Virus record (IMG/VR): IMGVR_UViG_3300021074_000193
Location: 1-23,907 of that record
DNA length: 23,907 bases
DNA from: a virus
Reading direction: 5' to 3' (one strand)
Part shown: in pieces, positions 11,812 through 19,036 of the stretch
Position numbering within the stretch: the stretch's first letter is position 1
Layout of the letters: each line of letters opens with the position of its first letter
The notes under the pieces: model-generated
What the model saw: the letters and a program-made list of their open reading frames with translations, nothing else
Told to the model about the DNA's origin: nothing
The model's database searches: none
Position numbers and translations under genes: made by a program

Positions 11812-12175
11812 TAAAGGCAAACAAACGCAATACGATCTTTACAAAAGTAAACAAACTTGGAAAGCTAATCGTGAACGCAAATTGTTGCGTGCATTACAAA
11901 AAAATCCTGGCAATGCAAAACAAATTGAGTTGGCAATAAAAAACATTACTTATCGCCGAAAAACTCCTAAAGCTACTATATGGAATAAAACTAAAATTAA
12001 AACTGCTCAGTTGATTAAACAGGTGTGCGGTAGCTGTCCACACGACATTTTTAGTTCAAATCAAAAAATAGCTGATCAAACTCTAGCAAGTTTACGTTCT
12101 AATTTTGACCCTAAAACTTTAGGCGACTTAAAAGTCAGCTTTAAGTTAGGAGACAGACTGCATGGGGGCATTTGA
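11795..12175 (+). CDS. Basic conserved-type phage protein (126 aa)
   Basis: A strongly basic 126-residue protein (MAKSSSKGKQTQYDLYKSKQTWKANRERKLLRALQKNPGN). The N-terminus with many Lys/Ser, a helix AKQIELAIKNITYRRKTP and a middle segment with CGSCPHDIF suggest a nucleic-acid-binding protein with possible redox or metal cysteines (only two). I have seen similar N-termini in other phage proteins, all unannotated. It overlaps both neighbours, in a run of coupled genes from 11262 to 12419. Confidence 0.72.
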   Translation: MAKSSSKGKQTQYDLYKSKQTWKANRERKLLRALQKNPGNAKQIELAIKNITYRRKTPKATIWNKTKIKTAQLIKQVCGSCPHDIFSSNQKIADQTLASLRSNFDPKTLGDLKVSFKLGDRLHGGI

Positions 12176-12419
12176 GCTATACTTAATATTTTGCCTAGCA
12201 ACATCCCTAACACTTATCTACGAACTTTTTTGGCCTATTATTGCACACGCTAGAAAAGATGGCATAGATAATGATTTTACTAGATCGCCGCTATTAAGTT
12301 TATTTATTTTCTTTATAGTAAACACAGTACTAGCCCCGCTAGTAATTTGGATACTGGTATTTCCGCCGCTTTTTGCAGGTGCATTCTTAGGCATTACTAA
12401 AGCGGTCAGAGAAAAATAA
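12162..12419 (+). CDS. Small inner-membrane protein (85 aa)
   Basis: An AGGAGA site lies before ATG 12162, within the end of the previous gene. The 85-residue product has a hydrophobic N-terminal segment (FELYLIFCLATSLTLIYELFW, about 4-24), a polar loop (ARKDGIDNDFTRSP) and a long hydrophobic region of about 36 residues (LLSLFIFFIVNTVLAPLVIW onward), which could be one or two spans, ending in a basic tail (KAVREK). It is thus a two- to three-span membrane protein. A superinfection-exclusion or lysis-related role is possible but no motif supports either. Confidence 0.78.
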   Translation: MGAFELYLIFCLATSLTLIYELFWPIIAHARKDGIDNDFTRSPLLSLFIFFIVNTVLAPLVIWILVFPPLFAGAFLGITKAVREK

Positions 12420-12421
12420 AC

Positions 12422-12450
12422 TTGAACTTTGCGTTGATTGTTGCTATAAT
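12422..12450 (+). promoter_or_regulatory. sigma70-type promoter (TTGAAC-17-TATAAT)
   Basis: TTGAAC 12422-12427 starts two bases after the membrane protein stop; TATAAT 12445-12450, 17-base spacer, GC before the -10. It drives the gene at 12480, which has AAAGGAA. Confidence 0.85.
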
Positions 12451-12479
12451 ATTATTTCTATCGCAATAAAGGAATATAA

Positions 12480-12752
12480 ATGAAATTTATGCAATTTATG
12501 TACACAAAAGCCAATGGTGATACTAGCGAACGTGCACTAGTAGTTACACAGGAACCAACACAACTTGTGGCTGGTATTGATGTTAGTGAGTTGCCTGAAG
12601 TGGAATTTGAACAGTTTACTCGTGAAATGCGCGAATTAAAAAATCGCCATCACGAAGAGCTGATGCAACTTGTTGCAAAACATGATTTAAAACATAACTA
12701 TCGTCAGTTTACTCCTAGTAAAATGACTAATGTAATTGCCGAACTTATTTAA
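12480..12752 (+). CDS. Hypothetical protein (90 aa)
   Basis: Ninety residues with a good AAAGGAATATAA site. The N-terminus MKFMQFMYTKANGDTSERALVV is strand-rich and the second half is a charged helix (FTREMRELKNRHHEELMQLVAKH) followed by YRQFTPSKM. The pattern strand-strand-helix with His/Arg/Lys-rich surface could be a nucleic-acid binder, but no known family is seen. First gene behind the 12422-12450 promoter; the next start follows its stop by nine bases. Confidence 0.72.
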   Translation: MKFMQFMYTKANGDTSERALVVTQEPTQLVAGIDVSELPEVEFEQFTREMRELKNRHHEELMQLVAKHDLKHNYRQFTPSKMTNVIAELI

Positions 12753-12761
12753 GGAAATATA

Positions 12762-13124
12762 ATGACACAATGGAATGACGAGCTTAAAGCTAACGTAATT
12801 AAAATGTATCAGGACGCAGAACCAACGCCTGAGTCTAGTACTGAAATTATCAAAGACATTGCCGAAGAAATCGAAGCTTCACCTAACGGTGTTCGTATGG
12901 TTTTGGTTCAAGCAGGCGTTTATGTTAAAAAAGATGCTACAGCCACTAAACCTAGTGGTGATAAAAAAGCTGCTGGTGATGCACCTAAGCGTGTATCAAA
13001 AGAGTCCTCAATTGCTGACCTTAAAGCCGCAATTGAAGCTAAAGGCGGTCCAGTAGATGAGGACATTTTAAGCAAACTGACTGGTAAAGCAGCAGTCTAC
13101 TTTTTGAGTGTACTCAAGGTATAA
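12762..13124 (+). CDS. Conserved-type phage protein with Lys/Ala linker (120 aa)
   Basis: Residues 1-54 form a helical domain (MTQWNDELKANVIKMYQDAE..., EEIEASPNGVRMVLVQAGVYVKK) that reads like an HTH module: 'helix-SPNGVRMVL-helix'. A Lys/Ala/Asp linker leads to a C-terminal helix pair (SIADLKAAIEAKGGPVDEDILSKLTGKAAVYFLSVLKV) resembling small protein-binding domains. A structural DNA-binding protein is possible. Good AAGGAAATATA site. A terminator follows. Another frame inside it with a high Leu/Lys content is a shadow. Function unknown. Confidence 0.72.
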   Translation: MTQWNDELKANVIKMYQDAEPTPESSTEIIKDIAEEIEASPNGVRMVLVQAGVYVKKDATATKPSGDKKAAGDAPKRVSKESSIADLKAAIEAKGGPVDEDILSKLTGKAAVYFLSVLKV

Positions 13125-13128
13125 AAAT

Positions 13129-13153
13129 AGGCGGCCTAGTGCTGCCTTTTCTT
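13129..13153 (+). terminator. Short rho-independent terminator
   Basis: AGGCGGC 13129-13135 pairs with GCTGCCT 13141-13147 (one G-U), loop CTAGT, then TTTCTT. The next gene starts 16 bases later without a visible promoter. Confidence 0.72.
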
Positions 13154-13168
13154 ATTTGTGGAGTAATT

Positions 13169-13792
13169 ATGGCTCGTAAACGTACTGAACTTGAACAAGA
13201 ACGCATGACTGACGTCAATATTGAGCGTGTTATTAGCTTGCTTGAACCCAAAGAGCAGGGCGTTAAAGCTATTACAAAAAAAGATGCTTGTCAAATCTTG
13301 GGCATGAGCTATAATACTACCAGGCTTGATCAGATCATTCAAACGCACAAAGACCGTAAGGAAAAAACTGCTAAACGCAGAGCTGAAAAGCGCGGTAAAC
13401 CAGTTACCCTAGATGAAGTACAGTTTATAATTCAAAGCTATCTTAGCGGTGAGCCTGTAAGTGAAATTAGCACAAACACTTACCGCGGTACGCAGCTTAT
13501 TAAGCAAGTCCTAGAGCGGTATAGTGTACCTGTTCGTAAAAGTTCACCAGATTACTTTAAGCCAGAGCTAATTCCTGAAGGTGCAATGCAGGATAAATTT
13601 GCTGTAGGCGAAGTGGTATATAGTGCTAGATACGATTCTATGTGTAAAATACAAGCAGAACAAACACATCCAGAGTATGGTTGGATTTACAGAGTATGGT
13701 TGCTGAGTGAACGTTGGTTACAAAGTGCGTATCAACCTGCTTGTGAATTAGCTAGTCTTAATCACCTGCGTGAACTAGGAATTAAAGTTTAA
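13169..13792 (+). CDS. Putative HTH DNA-binding protein (207 aa)
   Basis: The ATG at 13169 follows TGGAGTAATT. Residues 36-55 (TKKDACQILGMSYNTTRLDQ) form a first helix-turn-helix; 77-118 (LDEVQFIIQSYLSGEPVSEIS...QLIKQVLERYSVPVR) a second, of the resolvase/sigma-like type. The C-terminal part (FAVGEVVYSARYDSMCKIQ onward) has the strand pattern of a small SH3/Tudor-like barrel. A transcription or genome-organising role is likely. It overlaps the start of the next gene by one base and lies behind a weak terminator. The family is not named by me; the HTH call rests on residue patterns. Confidence 0.7.
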   Translation: MARKRTELEQERMTDVNIERVISLLEPKEQGVKAITKKDACQILGMSYNTTRLDQIIQTHKDRKEKTAKRRAEKRGKPVTLDEVQFIIQSYLSGEPVSEISTNTYRGTQLIKQVLERYSVPVRKSSPDYFKPELIPEGAMQDKFAVGEVVYSARYDSMCKIQAEQTHPEYGWIYRVWLLSERWLQSAYQPACELASLNHLRELGIKV

Positions 13793-14079
13793 TGGATTCA
13801 AATATACTATACGAAAAATTAATTGAAGAAAATCTAGATAAAGGTTTTCAGATTAAACTAGTAGTTAATGATTTCAAGGATGTTACTTACTTACAACTAA
13901 GAAAATACTTTTTAAGCTATGAAGGTGACTGGATTCCTAGCCGAGAAGGAGTAAGTATTCCTGCTTCACTACAAAATATCTATAGTTTGCTAGACGGATT
14001 ATTTGATATTTGTAGTACCGCCGAAGGACATGAAATTATTGAAAGTTATGCTCGTCAGTTACTAGAAAAATCTACTTGA
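13792..14079 (+). CDS. Possible PC4-like ssDNA-binding protein (95 aa)
   Basis: Residues 18-70 follow the PC4/YdbC order: a basic strand IKLVVNDF, a strand with KDVTYLQLRKYF (PC4: GKxYVDIREYY), a turn with EGDWIPSREGVSIP (PC4: GxxxPxxKGISL) and a helix LQNIYSLLDGLFDI. PC4-type proteins bind ssDNA as dimers and occur in phages as transcription or replication factors. Size (95 residues) fits. Against: the family is short and divergent, so this is a moderate call. The start overlaps the previous stop (TAATG). Its TGA stop is part of the -35 box of the next promoter. Confidence 0.6.
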   Translation: MDSNILYEKLIEENLDKGFQIKLVVNDFKDVTYLQLRKYFLSYEGDWIPSREGVSIPASLQNIYSLLDGLFDICSTAEGHEIIESYARQLLEKST

Positions 14080-14104
14080 TTTTATTAGTTTAAACTGCTA
14101 TAAT
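14076..14104 (+). promoter_or_regulatory. sigma70-type promoter (TTGATT-17-TATAAT)
   Basis: TTGATT 14076-14081 includes the stop codon of the upstream gene; TATAAT 14099-14104, 17-base spacer, GC before the -10. It precedes the amidotransferase/ligase operon, first start 14130 with GAGGAAG. Confidence 0.83.
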
Positions 14105-14129
14105 ATATTATATTTACTGAGGAAGTATT

Positions 14130-14765
14130 ATGATGAAAGAAATCCTTGCTATTTTTGTTCATGATCCTGTGTGCGAAGTTGAGTGTGCACTAGCTATGGA
14201 AGCTGCACTAGAACATAAGTTTGAGGTAAAATTATTTGGCATTGAAGACCTTAACCCTAAATTTTTGTCAAACATAGACATCTTAGCTTTTCCTGGTGGC
14301 ATTGGCGATAGTGACCAATTTGACGAGATCTTTGATACAGATCACGTTGATGCAGTTAGAAACTTTGTTAGTGATGGTGGCAGATATTTAGGCATTTGTA
14401 TGGGCGCATACTGGGCCGGTAGTTACTACTTTGACATTCTTCATGGTATTGAGCCAGTACAGTACATTTCACAACTAGATGCAGATGTAACTACTGATGG
14501 ACCTACCGTTGCTCGTGTAAACTGGAACAGTCAAGAAGAAGATATGTATTTCTATGATGGTTGTGCTTTTGTTGGCAATTTATCATTTACTGATATTGTT
14601 GCCACCTACGGCAATGGCGATCCAATGGCAATTTATCAAAATCGAATAGGTTTAATTGGTTGTCATCCAGAAAGCGAAGAATGGTGGTATGAACTAGATG
14701 AAATTGAGGGCTGGCATGATGGTCGTCACAACGAACTTTTATGTGAATTTGTAGAGGCACTATGA
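14130..14765 (+). CDS. Class I glutamine-amidotransferase-like protein (BPL_N type, 211 aa)
   Basis: The fold markers of class I amidotransferase/DJ-1-like proteins of the BPL_N kind are seen: FPGG at 54-57, the nucleophile elbow GGRYLGICMGAYWAG with C90, and the late GLIGCHPESEEWWYE with H179 and E181. The Cys-His-Glu triad is therefore intact. Similar N-terminal domains are found in fungal biotin-protein ligases; their substrate is unclear and stand-alone phage copies are uncharacterised. No synthase partner is next to it, so it may hydrolyse an amide bond alone. It is first in the operon with the ligase and overlaps ligase start by four bases. The ATG at 14130 has GAGGAAG nearby. Confidence 0.78.
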   Translation: MMKEILAIFVHDPVCEVECALAMEAALEHKFEVKLFGIEDLNPKFLSNIDILAFPGGIGDSDQFDEIFDTDHVDAVRNFVSDGGRYLGICMGAYWAGSYYFDILHGIEPVQYISQLDADVTTDGPTVARVNWNSQEEDMYFYDGCAFVGNLSFTDIVATYGNGDPMAIYQNRIGLIGCHPESEEWWYELDEIEGWHDGRHNELLCEFVEAL

Positions 14766-15715
14766 GCATTAAACAGTACTTAGATTTAGCAAGTCAAGCC
14801 TACTATGCTGGCACACCAATTATTAGTGATAATCAATTTGATCGCCTAGCCGAAACTGCAAAGTATTCAGCTGTAGGCGCACAAGTTGCAGGCGTTAAAG
14901 GCAAACACTACTATCCTATGTACTCACTACAAAAACACTATGAGGATGAGGGCAAGCCTAATCCTATAGCTGGTATGGGTGACGTTACCATGAGTGTTAA
15001 ACTTGATGGTGCCGCTATTAGCCTGCTTTATGTAGACGGCCAACTAGTGCAAGCACTTACTCGCGGTGATGGAGTAGAAGGTCAACTTATTACTGATAAG
15101 TTATTAAGCAGTACTAGTCTAGTTCCACATACTATTTTATCTAAAAAAGTAATTCAAGTTACTGGTGAAATTGTTGCTCCAAATCATATTGCTAATGCTA
15201 GAAACTATGCAGCAGGTAGTCTTAATCTTAAAGATATTACTGAATTTAGCACTAGAGCTATTAGTTTTTTTGCATACAGCGTATATCCTAGTTTTCATGA
15301 TACCTATGATAAAGATATGGTTCACCTAAAATTACTAGGATTTAACACTGTACAAGAAACTGACTTAGAAAAAATTTATCCTACAGATGGCGTAGTTTTC
15401 AGGGTAAATAATAATCAAAAATTTGAAGAACTTGGCTATACTAGTAAACATCCTCGTGGTGCTTATGCTCGCAAAGAACGTGCGGAGCATGTAGAAACTA
15501 AATTATTGGATGTTGAATGGCAAGTAGGCAAAAGTGGAAAAGTAACCCCAGTGGCAATCCTTGAGCCTGTACTAGTAGGTGATGCAATGGTAAGCCGAGC
15601 TACACTAAATAATCCAGGATTTATTGAAGCACTAGGCTTGGAAATTGGTGATACTGTAGCCATTATCAGAGCAGGAGAAATTATTCCATGCGTATTGCAC
15701 AAAGTAGAGGCATAG
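14762..15715 (+). CDS. ligA: NAD-dependent DNA ligase, N-terminal half (adenylation and OB domains)
   Basis: This 317-residue protein is the first half of a split LigA. A short domain Ia (YYAGTPIISDNQFDRLA, 14-30) for NMN binding precedes the nucleotidyltransferase domain with K80 in SVKLDGAA (motif I; the AMP-lysine), TGEIV (motif III), DGVVFRV (motif IV) and HPRGAYARKE (motif V). The OB fold follows: VEWQVGKSGKVTPVAILEPV, then SRATLNN and the GDTVAIIRAGEIIPCV end. Zinc finger, HhH and BRCT are absent and are encoded by the next gene. It should be able to form the AMP-enzyme; nick sealing probably needs the second protein. Start overlaps the upstream stop (ATGAGC at 14762). Split ligases are known in T5-like phages. 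Confidence 0.93.
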   Translation: MSIKQYLDLASQAYYAGTPIISDNQFDRLAETAKYSAVGAQVAGVKGKHYYPMYSLQKHYEDEGKPNPIAGMGDVTMSVKLDGAAISLLYVDGQLVQALTRGDGVEGQLITDKLLSSTSLVPHTILSKKVIQVTGEIVAPNHIANARNYAAGSLNLKDITEFSTRAISFFAYSVYPSFHDTYDKDMVHLKLLGFNTVQETDLEKIYPTDGVVFRVNNNQKFEELGYTSKHPRGAYARKERAEHVETKLLDVEWQVGKSGKVTPVAILEPVLVGDAMVSRATLNNPGFIEALGLEIGDTVAIIRAGEIIPCVLHKVEA

Positions 15716-15726
15716 AAAATTTTGAC

Positions 15727-15755
15727 TTGCAAAACACTATCTAATACTGTATAAT
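15727..15755 (+). promoter_or_regulatory. sigma70-type promoter (TTGCAA-17-TATAAT) between ligase halves
   Basis: TTGCAA 15727-15732 and TATAAT 15750-15755 with 17 bases between. A TTGACT at 15722-15727 is nearer consensus but 22 bases away, so it is less likely. It gives the second ligase gene its own promoter. Confidence 0.72.
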
Positions 15756-15781
15756 ACATTATTAAATTTGAAAAACGCCTA

Positions 15782-16543
15782 ATGAAGATAAAAATTCCCA
15801 CTAATTGTCCATGTTGCAACTATACCCTAGAGCTTGTTAACGATCAACTTTTTTGTCGTAATCAAGCCTGTAGTGCACAGCTAGATAAAAAATTAGAGCA
15901 TTTTTGTAAAACATTAGGCATCAAGGGCATGGGTGCTAAAACACTAGAGAAACTTCAGCTAACTGATATTACTGAAATCTACTATCTTGAACTAGATGAA
16001 ATTATTGAGTCCTTAGGTAGTGAAAAAATTGCAGTAAAATTATTAGATGAAATTAATAAGTCTCGCAATAGTGATTTAGCAACTATCTTGCCTGCTTTTA
16101 GTATTCCGCTTGTGGGTAATACAGCAGCACAAAAAATTAGCAAATTAGTGCAAAGCATTGATGAAATTACCACAGAACGGTGTCGCCAAGCAGGTCTAGG
16201 AGAAAAAGTTACTAATAATCTAATCTCTTGGCTAGAGACAGATTTTCAAGAAATGAGGGAGTTCTTGCCATTCTCTTTCACAGTAGATAATAAACCAGTA
16301 GCCAATGTAACAGGTAAAAGCGTTTGCATAACTGGTAAACTAACTTCATTTAAAACCAAGTCGGAAGCTACTAAGGCACTAGAATTAGCTGGATTTAAAG
16401 TTACTGAATCAGTAACAAAAACAACTGATTATTTAGTTGATGAAGATAACAAAGGCAGTTCAAAACGTACTAAAGCCGATCAACTCGGTATTACAATTAT
16501 CCAAAACTTATTACACTTTTTAAACGAGAAAAAATATGACTGA
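15782..16543 (+). CDS. NAD-dependent DNA ligase, C-terminal half (Zn finger, HhH, BRCT)
   Basis: The 253-residue product has the remaining LigA domains in order: a four-cysteine zinc finger (CPCC at 9-12, C25, C30; with the family ending CRNQACSAQ), helix-hairpin-helix repeats (around GIKGMGAKTLEKL, 47-59, and IPLVGNTAAQKISKL) and a C-terminal BRCT (NVTGKSVCITGKLTSFKTKSEATKAL, then DYLVDEDN and SSKRTKADQ, to the end). It cannot adenylate by itself and should join the N-terminal half to clamp DNA. Its ATG follows no strong ribosome site (AAACGCCTA), but a promoter lies just upstream. The last eight bases overlap the next gene. Confidence 0.92.
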   Translation: MKIKIPTNCPCCNYTLELVNDQLFCRNQACSAQLDKKLEHFCKTLGIKGMGAKTLEKLQLTDITEIYYLELDEIIESLGSEKIAVKLLDEINKSRNSDLATILPAFSIPLVGNTAAQKISKLVQSIDEITTERCRQAGLGEKVTNNLISWLETDFQEMREFLPFSFTVDNKPVANVTGKSVCITGKLTSFKTKSEATKALELAGFKVTESVTKTTDYLVDEDNKGSSKRTKADQLGITIIQNLLHFLNEKKYD

Positions 16544-17282
16544 AAAAATTAAGAAATGGTCTGACGAAGCAGTTGCCCAACTACTACAAATTGTAGGACA
16601 CGAGTCCCCTGTATCAGTTGCAAAAGTAGAAGCTGCTGCCGAAGCACTAGAAGTTTCTACCCGTAGTGTAGCAGCTAAGCTGCGTCAACTAGATCACGAC
16701 GTTTCTAGTATGGCTAAAGAAAAAGTCAGCGCATTTAGCGAAGATGAAAGCCACGCACTATTTAACTTTGTTACCAGCAATCCTGGTTCTTTTACCTATA
16801 AGCAAATTGCTGAAACATTTGCTGCTGGAAAATTTACTGCTAAACAAATTCAAGGCAAACTTCTAGCTCTTGAGCTAACTGGTTCAGTAAAGCCTGCTGA
16901 AAAAGTAGAAGTTGCTCGTACTTACACAGAAGCAGAAGAAGTAAAGTTTGTGCAAATGGCTGAGCGCGGTCAATATATCGAAGATATTGCTCAAGCACTT
17001 GGTAAAACTGTTGCCTCAGTTCGTGGTAAAGCACTTAGTCTTACCCGCAAAGGTCAAATTGCAAAAATTCCTGCACAACGTGAATCCCATGCTAAAGATC
17101 AGGTTGATCCTATTGTAGCACTTGGCGAGCGTATTGCTAGCATGACTGTTGCTGAGATTGCATCTGCAGTTGATAAAACAGAGCGCGGTCTTCGTACCCT
17201 GCTTACCCGTCGCGGCATCAATGTTGCTGACTATAAAGGCGCCGATAAAAAAGCCAAAGCAGAAGCTAAAGCTGCTGCTTAA
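16536..17282 (+). CDS. Protein with four HTH/SANT-like repeats (248 aa)
   Basis: Four degenerate repeats of about 45 residues can be aligned by eye: 8-52 (WSDEAVAQLL...VSTRSVAAKLRQL), 67-115 (FSEDESHALF...FTAKQIQGKLLAL), 130-173 (YTEAEEVKFVQ...KTVASVRGKALSLTRKG) and 190-233 (DPIVALGERIASM...KTERGLRTLLTRRG). Each has an aromatic-S/T-x-E start, a helix, and a recognition-type helix ending in a basic stretch, as in Myb/SANT or GcrA-like HTH domains. The basic C-terminal tail (KKAKAEAKAAA) fits nucleic-acid binding. It is cotranscribed with the ligase halves (8-base overlap), so a replication, packaging or transcription role is likely. A terminator follows. Family not identified. Confidence 0.75.
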   Translation: MTEKIKKWSDEAVAQLLQIVGHESPVSVAKVEAAAEALEVSTRSVAAKLRQLDHDVSSMAKEKVSAFSEDESHALFNFVTSNPGSFTYKQIAETFAAGKFTAKQIQGKLLALELTGSVKPAEKVEVARTYTEAEEVKFVQMAERGQYIEDIAQALGKTVASVRGKALSLTRKGQIAKIPAQRESHAKDQVDPIVALGERIASMTVAEIASAVDKTERGLRTLLTRRGINVADYKGADKKAKAEAKAAA

Positions 17283-17297
17283 TAGTTATCAAGCAAT

Positions 17298-17333
17298 AAG
17301 GCTGGGAGTTTTTATAGGCTCCCAGCCTTTTTT
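17298..17333 (+). terminator. Rho-independent terminator
   Basis: AAGGCTGGGAG 17298-17308 pairs perfectly with CTCCCAGCCTT 17319-17329, loop of ten bases, then TTTT. The next gene starts 18 bases later and no promoter is visible in between. Confidence 0.92.
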
Positions 17334-17350
17334 ACTTTGGAAACCAGTAA

Positions 17351-17650
17351 ATGAAAGTTACAATTACCTATCACGACTCTGAGTCGTTTACTGTTGAAGA
17401 AGTAGTAAAGCAAGCAGTTCATAACTATGGTCGTTTAGCTCAAGTAGAAGTAATGCCTGAGTCTACAATGGCCTATGATCATATTTATTTTGGTTTACAA
17501 CAGCTTATTACACATGAGCAGTTAAGTTTATTATTTGATCGTGGCAGTACATATCAGCAAGATATTAAACGCTTGCGTGATCAAATTATTTACAAAGTAA
17601 CAGAAATTGTAGACCAGGTATTTATAGATAATGAATCTAAGGTAGGTTAA
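17351..17650 (+). CDS. Hypothetical protein preceding the helicase (99 aa)
   Basis: A 99-residue protein starting MKVTITYHDSESFTVEEVVK with TTGGAAA upstream; one non-coding base separates it from the helicase gene. It is likely mixed alpha/beta with an acidic middle (ESTMAYDHIYFGLQQLITHEQL) and a charged helix (QDIKRLRDQIIYKVTEIVDQVF). Position next to a DnaB-type helicase suggests a helicase loader or regulator, but no loader motif such as a P-loop is seen. Confidence 0.72.
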   Translation: MKVTITYHDSESFTVEEVVKQAVHNYGRLAQVEVMPESTMAYDHIYFGLQQLITHEQLSLLFDRGSTYQQDIKRLRDQIIYKVTEIVDQVFIDNESKVG

Positions 17651-17651
17651 C

Positions 17652-19034
17652 ATGGATGTTTCAGCCGTAGTCTTAAACAAATTGCTTCAAGAGCAAAGCC
17701 TAGATATTTGGGCTAAATTGAAGCTAGTGTTTTTAGATCCGGCTTACTCGTCCTTGTATAGTGTTATCAACAAGCATTATGAAAAATACAATGCTATACC
17801 AAATTTTGATGACTTAGAACTTACACTGCGAGAAGGTCCGGCAGCAAAAACTCTAGCAACGCTAAAGCTAACTGAAATTCCAGATGTAAGTGCAGAAATA
17901 GCACTTGATGCACTTATTGATAGCTATACACAAAATGAAACAGTAAAACTACTGGATAAATTTGTGGATAAACTGCCGCTTTACGACTCCAATGAAATAA
18001 AAGAAAATTTAGCTACAATTGCACTTACAATTGAAGAAAAAACACATACCAGCGAAAAAGTGTTTACAATGGCTGATATGTTAATGTTTCAACATCCAGA
18101 AGATTTGGAAAAAGAACGTGTATATCTTGGACTTAATAATACTTTTGATGCTGTGCTTGGCGGTGTGGCTAGGCAAGAACTTATCCTTATCGGGGGTAAA
18201 AGAGGTAGTGGCAAAAGTATTACTAGTAGCAATATTTTTGTTAATCAGTATCAGGCTGGAAATAGCAGTCTTTACTTTTCTATTGAAATGACTGCTTACG
18301 AGACTATGCAACGAAATCTGGCAATCTTAGCCAATGTAAATTTACAAAATCTAAAGCAAAATAGACTAACAGATCAAGAACTGCTACAAGTAGTCAAAGT
18401 TAGATCACAAATGTTTGACGGTGCAGAGTGCTTAGTTGATGAATTTTTGCGACACCGTGACAGATTTAAATTTGAAGAAAACTTAGTCAGAAACTTTAAG
18501 CTAAAACCAGATAATCAAATGATTATTGTAGATGACAGAGACTTGACCCTAGGGGCTATTGATCTGCATATTGGTAAAACTAAAGCAAAATTTGGTGATA
18601 AACTAGCCGTCGTTGTAGTAGACTATATTAATCAGATTGTTATAGAAGGCAATAGTCAGTATGACTGGCAACCTCAAACTGAGGTTTCAAAGAAACTAAA
18701 GAATTTAGCTAGAAAGTATGAAGTAGTAATAGTAAGCCCTTATCAAATTGACGCTAGCGGTGAGGCAAGATTTGCTAAAGGTATCCTAGACGCAGCAGAT
18801 ATAGCACTGGTAATGGAAGCACATGAAAAAGACGCACAAGCAATTAGTTTTGAAACAACAAAGATTCGTGGGGGAAAAGAGATGGCATTTACTTGCCCTA
18901 TTGATTGGGATACACTCAGAATATCCCCCCAAAGTATTGATCAACCATCTAAAAAAGAACCTGTTAAGAAAACAGGGGGCAAAAAAGATAATCAAACACA
19001 AGAACTCGCAACTGATTTACCTTGGAATGCATAG
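17652..19034 (+). CDS. Replicative DNA helicase, DnaB/gp4-like (460 aa)
   Basis: The product is a RecA-fold hexameric helicase that unwinds DNA at the phage fork using NTP. The N-terminal ~150 residues are helical (the primase-binding region in DnaB); the core contains the P-loop ILIGGKRGSGKS at 178-189, the DnaB-like strand LYFSIEMTAYETMQRNLA, the Walker B strand LAVVVVDYINQI (aspartate in VVDY) and a late motif around VIVSPYQIDASGEARFAKGI with a glutamine like the sensor of this family. It is about the length of DnaB (470). The C-terminus ends with Lys-rich linker and ATDLPWNA, acidic/aromatic, possibly an SSB-tail-like interaction end. It follows a small gene by one base and the primase starts two bases later. 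Confidence 0.9.
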   Translation: MDVSAVVLNKLLQEQSLDIWAKLKLVFLDPAYSSLYSVINKHYEKYNAIPNFDDLELTLREGPAAKTLATLKLTEIPDVSAEIALDALIDSYTQNETVKLLDKFVDKLPLYDSNEIKENLATIALTIEEKTHTSEKVFTMADMLMFQHPEDLEKERVYLGLNNTFDAVLGGVARQELILIGGKRGSGKSITSSNIFVNQYQAGNSSLYFSIEMTAYETMQRNLAILANVNLQNLKQNRLTDQELLQVVKVRSQMFDGAECLVDEFLRHRDRFKFEENLVRNFKLKPDNQMIIVDDRDLTLGAIDLHIGKTKAKFGDKLAVVVVDYINQIVIEGNSQYDWQPQTEVSKKLKNLARKYEVVIVSPYQIDASGEARFAKGILDAADIALVMEAHEKDAQAISFETTKIRGGKEMAFTCPIDWDTLRISPQSIDQPSKKEPVKKTGGKKDNQTQELATDLPWNA

Positions 19035-19036
19035 AG

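Noticed and set aside
13309-13316. TATAAT-like box inside the HTH gene
   Set aside because: The best -35 upstream is at the wrong distance (16) and it lies within a coding region without a gene start nearby.
15722-15755. TTGACT as the -35 for the promoter between ligase halves
   Set aside because: It is 22 bases from TATAAT; TTGCAA at 15727 gives the 17-base spacing found at all other sites.
14762-16543. Sequencing frameshift that split one ligase gene
   Set aside because: Sixty-six bases with a promoter separate the halves, and both have clean starts and stops at a domain border.
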